This document shows, in pieces, positions 60,316-64,000 of a stretch of 64,000 nucleotides of DNA. The stretch is from UBA1563 sp041671545. Its GTDB lineage: Bacteria > Bacteroidota > Ignavibacteria > Ignavibacteriales > Ignavibacteriaceae. The notes beneath the pieces were generated by a model that made no database searches, had not been told where the DNA came from, and saw only the letters and a list, made by a program, of their open reading frames with translations. Position 1 is the first letter of the stretch. Every line of letters starts with the position of its first letter. Both the position numbers and the translations under genes were made by a program. The DNA lies in assembly GCA_041671545.1 (NCBI GenBank), contig JBAZBI010000012.1:54960-118959 (forward strand), read 5' to 3'.

Positions 60316-61944
60316 TTACATCCTCTCCGGCGCAGTAACTCCAAGAATACTCAATCCGTTTTTAATCACAATTTTAGTTGCAAGAGCTAAAGCGATACGT
60401 GCTTCTGCAAGATTTTTTTCTGTACCCAAAATTCTGCAAAACGTATAGAATTTGTGGAATGATGCAGCTAATTCTTCCAGGTATGTTGCAATTCGGTTTG
60501 GTTCAAAATATTCAGCGGCAAGCAAAACTTCTTCTTCAAATTGATGAAGTTTTCTAATTAGCTTTTGCTCTTCATCAGCTTGTAATAAATCCAATTGATC
60601 AGTTGATGCCTGCAAATTTTCATTTTCAATCGTTCGAATAATAGAACAAATTCTGGCATGGGCGTACTGCAAATAAAACACGGGATTTTCATCCGAATGT
60701 TTTTTTGCCAAAGCTAAATCAAAATTCATGTGGGTCGAAATATTCCGCATATTAAAAAAGTAACGCACAACATCGGCGCCGACTTCATCAGTCAATTCAT
60801 CCAGTGTGACATAATTTGCTTTGCGGGTTGACATTTTAACTATTTCGCCGTTCTGCGTAATAGTCACGAACTGATGAATGAGAACTTTAACTTTACTCGA
60901 ATCATATCCAAGCGCTTGCAATCCGGCCATAACATCTGGGTAAGTTGCGTTGTGGTCTGAACCAAACAAATCGATCATGAGATCATAATTTCTATCGAAT
61001 TTTGTAATATGATAAGCGACATCGGGTAAACGGTAGGTAGGTTCGCCGGTAGATTTTACAATTACTTTGTCTTGTTGATTTCCAAGTTCAGAAAGTTTAA
61101 GCCAGATCGCTCCCTCTTTTTCATAAGAAAGATTTTTTTCAGCGAAAGTTTTTAGAACGCTTTCAATTTTTTTCTCTTCGTACAAACTGTTTTCGTTAAA
61201 GAAATTTTTATGCTTTATGTTCAAACGCAGCAGCGTTTTTTCGATATCAATAAAAATTTCTTTCTCCGCTCTCTCTTTAAATTTTCCTTCAGCCGGTTCA
61301 TCTCTAAGTGAATCTCCTAATTCACTTTTCAAGCTTTCGGCGATAGTTTTAATATAATCGCCTTGATAATAATCTTCGGGGAATTCAATCGTTTCGCCAA
61401 GTAACTCCAAATAGCGGAGGCGAACAGAATCGCCAAGAACACGCATTTGTCTTCCGGCGTTGTTGAAATAATATTCTCGGTCAACTTCGTACCCCGTCCA
61501 CTCCAACAAATTTGCTATCGTATCACCACAAACGGCGTTTCTTCCATGCCCAACCGTTAACGGTCCTGTGGGATTTGCCGATACAAATTCAACGTTTGCA
61601 CGCTTCCCTGCATGCTTCTTTGATTTCCCGAATTCATTTTGTTCGTTTAAAATATTTTTAATTTTATTTACGAGAAAATCAGGATGAAAAAAGAAGTTGA
61701 TAAACCCGGGACCGGCGATTTCAACTTTAGTTATTTTTGTGGGATCAAGTGCCAATCCGGCAATAATTTCATTTGCAATTTCACGTGGATTTTTTTTTAA
61801 AATTTTCGTGAGAAGCATTGCCGCATTTGAGGAGATGTCCCCATGCGTTTCAATTTTCGGACGATCAAAAGTAATCTGAATTTCTTTTAAATAAGGTAAC
61901 TTTTGAGAGGTTTCGTCAAAAAGTGAAATTAAATAATTCTTCAA
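60316..61944 (-). CDS. argS: Arginyl-tRNA synthetase
   Basis: A 542-aa class I aminoacyl-tRNA synthetase. It has an N-terminal additional domain, the HIGH region as NPTGPLTVGHGRNAV, the KMSK region as KMSTRKANYVTLDEL, and the DALR anticodon domain (FYLQYAHARICSIIRT to the C-terminus APERM). Sizes and order fit ArgS, and all parts are intact. It overlaps rsfS by 4 bases. Confidence 0.96.
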   Translation of the reverse strand: MKNYLISLFDETSQKLPYLKEIQITFDRPKIETHGDISSNAAMLLTKILKKNPREIANEIIAGLALDPTKITKVEIAGPGFINFFFHPDFLVNKIKNILNEQNEFGKSKKHAGKRANVEFVSANPTGPLTVGHGRNAVCGDTIANLLEWTGYEVDREYYFNNAGRQMRVLGDSVRLRYLELLGETIEFPEDYYQGDYIKTIAESLKSELGDSLRDEPAEGKFKERAEKEIFIDIEKTLLRLNIKHKNFFNENSLYEEKKIESVLKTFAEKNLSYEKEGAIWLKLSELGNQQDKVIVKSTGEPTYRLPDVAYHITKFDRNYDLMIDLFGSDHNATYPDVMAGLQALGYDSSKVKVLIHQFVTITQNGEIVKMSTRKANYVTLDELTDEVGADVVRYFFNMRNISTHMNFDLALAKKHSDENPVFYLQYAHARICSIIRTIENENLQASTDQLDLLQADEEQKLIRKLHQFEEEVLLAAEYFEPNRIATYLEELAASFHKFYTFCRILGTEKNLAEARIALALATKIVIKNGLSILGVTAPERM

Positions 61945-62462
61945 CCGTTCTCTCCTTCACTCTCTCCGCCTTTGGCGGATTTCGATTTGGGTTTCGTCAC
62001 CCGGACTTTTTTCGGTTTTGCTTCTACTTTTTCTGTTTTCGGTTTAATCTGACGGACCTTTTTCGGTTCGGTTGCTGATTTTTCCGTCTTTGGTTTTACG
62101 GTTCTGACTTTCTTTGGTTTATCTTCAACTTCAAAGATCGGCGCATCTCCCCAAAGTTTTTCTAAATTGTAAAAAGCACGTATGTCTTTCTGAAAAACGT
62201 GAATCACAATATCAACATAATCAAGGAGAACCCATTGGAGAGCGGTGGTGCCTTCTTTATGCCACAATTTGATTCCCTCATCGCGCAGTGATTTATCAAT
62301 ATTATATGCGATTGCTTGCACCTGTGTGTCTGAATCCGCTGAGCACAAAATAAAATAATCAGCTACTGAGGATACAGTTTTTAATTCTATTACTTTTACA
62401 TCGCTCCCCTTTTTTTCAAAAATAAGTTGAGTGATTTTTTCTACGAGTTTGTTTGTTGTCAA
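61941..62462 (-). CDS. rsfS: Ribosomal silencing factor RsfS with basic repeat tail
   Basis: RsfS binds L14 and blocks subunit joining in slow growth. The core (about residues 1-115) has the family motifs VSSVADYFILCSADSDTQVQAIA, GTTALQWVLLDYVDIVIHVF and YNLEKLWGDA. The protein is 173 aa because of a C-terminal tail with three near-identical 17-aa Lys-rich repeats (PKKVRxxKPKTEKxxxx), ending in a segment coded by the dispersed palindrome (KSAKGGE). Typical RsfS proteins stop near residue 115-130. Confidence 0.93.
   Translation of the reverse strand: MTTNKLVEKITQLIFEKKGSDVKVIELKTVSSVADYFILCSADSDTQVQAIAYNIDKSLRDEGIKLWHKEGTTALQWVLLDYVDIVIHVFQKDIRAFYNLEKLWGDAPIFEVEDKPKKVRTVKPKTEKSATEPKKVRQIKPKTEKVEAKPKKVRVTKPKSKSAKGGESEGENG
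61965..61979. repeat. Dispersed palindrome, copy 3 (inside rsfS)
   Basis: TCCGCCTTTGGCGGA, the same core as the two copies near 34.2-34.5 kb. It lies in frame within the last codons of rsfS and encodes SAKGG on the minus strand, without interrupting the reading frame. Confidence 0.8.
61975..62125 (-). repeat. Three 51-bp coding repeats in the rsfS tail
   Basis: The tail encodes PKKVRTVKPKTEKSATE, PKKVRQIKPKTEKVEAK and PKKVRVTKPKSKS: three tandem 17-aa units. Boundaries are approximate. Confidence 0.75.
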
Positions 62463-62941
62463 AGTTTCTCCTTTGAATCTTTTAAATTTGAATAATCTTT
62501 TCCAGCCAATACGGTTACATCTAAAAACAGTGAAGGATTTATCTGCCGGATTATTTGCTGTTCGGGAACACCGATAATATCTGCAACTTTTTTGGCTTTT
62601 TCAAAATTACCCGATCTATCAATGATGAGAGTGTTATCTACATTAAATTGGAAATAATTCCCCGACTGAATTACATCGATTTTATTAAAACGGAGTGTGT
62701 CGGTTAATTCGTCTCCCAACCCCTCAATACCACAGCCATTTACTACTTCAGCTTTTATCGGAATAGAAATATCGTTACTCTTTTTTACTTCTTCACCGGG
62801 AAATATTTTGGTGATTTTCTTGTATGCTGAATAACCCAGATAGCCATTTATTGAAAGAAGCAGAAAAGTAGCGAAGGAAACGACCAGAAAAGAGGTTGTA
62901 ACGGTTTTTGACTGATATTTTTTTTGCGTTGTATCTCTCAA
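62459..62941 (-). CDS. LytR C-terminal domain (LytR_C) membrane protein
   Basis: A 160-aa protein with one N-terminal membrane helix (VVSFATFLLLSINGYLGYSAY) and an exoplasmic LytR_C domain: AEVVNGCGIEGLGDELTDTLR, then DNTLIIDRSGNFEKAKKVADIIG. This domain is usually found next to or fused with LytR-CpsA-Psr cell-envelope enzymes, but here it stands alone upstream of rsfS. It overlaps rsfS by 4 bases. Confidence 0.88.
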   Translation of the reverse strand: MRDTTQKKYQSKTVTTSFLVVSFATFLLLSINGYLGYSAYKKITKIFPGEEVKKSNDISIPIKAEVVNGCGIEGLGDELTDTLRFNKIDVIQSGNYFQFNVDNTLIIDRSGNFEKAKKVADIIGVPEQQIIRQINPSLFLDVTVLAGKDYSNLKDSKEKL

Positions 62942-62957
62942 AAGCGAATGTTCTTAA

Positions 62958-63452
62958 TTATCTACCGAATATAAAATTTTCATAAAGTCCGCCGCTAAAC
63001 CTGTTGTACCCGTAGAAATCATTATAATATCCACCAGGAATATTTCTGTATTGAACGCTGATATTAACATCCTTCCAGGGTTGATAATTCAATGCGGCGC
63101 CGCTTAAATAAATACCACTGATTTGATTTTGATAATTTTTCCCGAATGAACTATAAGGTGAATGAACAAGACTTGCATCTACCTGCATATTAAAATTCTC
63201 AGCGAGTTTATATCTCATCGTGTTTGTATAAACTCCAAGAGCAAGACCGTTATTTCCTGAAGTTGTGTAGGACATACTGTAGGAATGAGACATGGAAAAA
63301 TTCTCCGGGTTAATAAATCCCAACAACAATGCAGGCGCATTGCTGTTTATCATACCTTCTTGAACTGATGGTCTAAAGATGTTTTTATCTTTAAACTGAG
63401 AAAAGCAGTTAATAGAAGCCAAGACGATCGTTAATAAAAGAATTTTTTTCAT
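62958..63452 (-). CDS. Small exported envelope protein, probably beta-barrel-like
   Basis: A 164-aa protein with signal peptide (MKKILLLTIVLASINCFSQ). The rest alternates polar and aromatic residues (SYSMSYTTSGNNGLALGVYTN, MQVDASLVHSPYSSFG, NISVQYRNIPGGYYNDFYGY) like outer-membrane strands, ending NFIFGR. No family is recognised. It lies first in the LytR_C-rsfS-argS run, behind the promoter at 63524-63555. Confidence 0.7.
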   Translation of the reverse strand: MKKILLLTIVLASINCFSQFKDKNIFRPSVQEGMINSNAPALLLGFINPENFSMSHSYSMSYTTSGNNGLALGVYTNTMRYKLAENFNMQVDASLVHSPYSSFGKNYQNQISGIYLSGAALNYQPWKDVNISVQYRNIPGGYYNDFYGYNRFSGGLYENFIFGR

Positions 63453-63523
63453 GATAATCCTATGTCAAATTAAAAAAATGACCACTAAACCGGAAATTGT
63501 TAGAGTTCAATCATTCTTCTCTG

Positions 63524-63555
63524 CAAATATAACCAGAAAAGAAGGGGTTATGCAA
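63524..63555 (-). promoter_or_regulatory. Bacteroidota-type promoter (TTG-N21-TATATTTG)
   Basis: Minus strand TTG (63555-63553), a 21-base spacer and TATATTTG (63531-63524) match the -33/-7 consensus of Bacteroidota. The -7 is about 72 bases upstream of the ATG at 63452. It probably drives the envelope protein-LytR_C-rsfS-argS genes. Confidence 0.55.
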
Positions 63556-63616
63556 CACTAATTAGTCGATTTTCACTTAAGAAAGTTTTGTTTTTGCTCC
63601 GATGCTTTAAAATAAG

Positions 63617-63641
63617 AAAAGCCGCATTCCGGCGGCTTTTC
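63617..63641 (-). terminator. Rho-independent terminator after the T9SS protein
   Basis: Stem AAAGCCGC/GCGGCTTT with a short loop (attccg region), followed on the minus strand by TTCTTATTTT. It stands about 50 bases after the stop of the partial T9SS protein. The T-run on the plus strand is weaker. Confidence 0.7.
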
Positions 63642-63692
63642 TAAAAGAACAGAGCAGTTGGATTACTTCATCAAGACCTGTCCGCCAACGTT

Positions 63693-64000
63693 TTAACGAA
63701 GGAGGATCATTTTCTTGGTAGAAGTGAAATCATTTGCTTTAATTGTATAGAAGTAAATTCCACTGGTCAAGTTTTTCGCATTAAACGAAACATTGTACGT
63801 TCCGGCAGTTTTTGCTTCATTCAACAAGGTTGCAACTTCTTCACCTAAAGTATTAAATACTTTTACGGTTACGAAGCTTTCTTGCGGTACACTGAATTGA
63901 ATAAATGTTTCCGGATTGAATGGATTCGGATAGTTCTGCGCTAATGCAAATACTGTCGGGATTACATCCAATTTTTCAACTTTATTTGGGTCTTTCAATT
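63693..64000 (-). CDS. T9SS type A sorting domain, C-terminal end of a truncated gene
   Basis: Only the last 102 or so codons are in the window; the frame continues past 64000. The segment holds a full sorting domain: FALAQNYPNPFNPETFIQF, VTVKVFNTLGEEVATLL, SGIYFYTIKA and KKMILLR. The body of the protein is outside the window, so its role is unknown beyond export by the type IX system. The apparent TTG at 63998 is not a start. Confidence 0.9.
   Translation of the reverse strand, partial: LKDPNKVEKLDVIPTVFALAQNYPNPFNPETFIQFSVPQESFVTVKVFNTLGEEVATLLNEAKTAGTYNVSFNAKNLTSGIYFYTIKANDFTSTKKMILLR

Overview
The window is AT-rich, densely packed bacterial chromosome. The best fit is the Ignavibacteria (Bacteroidota/Chlorobi group, relatives of Ignavibacterium and Melioribacter). 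Two proteins end in the type IX secretion sorting domain with the NYPNPFNPET signature typical of that group. There is a complete Bat (aerotolerance) operon, Kdo/LPS genes (kdsB, several GT9 heptosyltransferase-like enzymes), and one good promoter candidate of the Bacteroidota TTG-N21-TAnnTTTG type. No rRNA, tRNA, transposase, phage or CRISPR was seen. No gene-free gap exceeds 300 bases.

Layout. 95-1758 (-): ybaB-recR-methyltransferase. 1853-6732 (+): a PurC-like protein that has lost its catalytic residues, psd, pssA, purS, purQ, two tatA genes (the second only 59 aa) and gatA. 6722-11907 (-): purE, comEC, an alkaline-phosphatase-superfamily enzyme, dtd, prmC. 12012-17501 (+): three tandem GT9 glycosyltransferases, a homocysteine methyltransferase, ispE and an amidase. 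17494-22126 (-): LD-carboxypeptidase, then a partner-switching cassette of STAS antagonist, RsbW-like kinase and Cache-HAMP-SpoIIE phosphatase, headed by an orphan NMT1/THI5-like binding protein. 22251-24307 (-): an OmpR-type two-component system.

24401-33464 (-) is the standout. Five overlapping or abutting genes encode a membrane b-type cytochrome, a membrane-anchored FAD/Fe-S oxidoreductase, a 20-haem cytochrome, a 49-haem cytochrome built from 72-aa tri-haem repeats, and an outer-membrane beta-barrel. Together they look like a complete inner-membrane-to-surface electron conduit with 69 c-type haem sites. The two-component system lies directly downstream on the same strand.

33733-40918 (-): RRM protein, a secreted T9SS-type protein, B12-binding domain, HIT protein, PLP desulfhydrase, kdsB, gatC, plsC, M48 protease and a Cys-rich secreted peptide. 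41029-49333 (-): moxR, DUF58 and the bat genes. 49424-56577 (-): rRNA methyltransferase, DUF302, Ppx/GppA, GT9, a small membrane protein, deoxynucleoside kinase, folK, folB, EamA transporter and a YfiH/laccase-domain protein. 56708-60314 (+): surE, a VWA-like membrane protein and comFC. 60316-64000 (-): argS, rsfS with a repeat tail, a LytR_C protein, a small envelope protein, and the end of a T9SS-sorted protein that runs off the window.

Repeats that gene calls do not explain: three copies of a TCCGCC-NNN-GGCGGA palindrome, two of them inside coding sequence, and several short degenerate tandem heptamer tracts at gene junctions or inside a secretion-signal domain.
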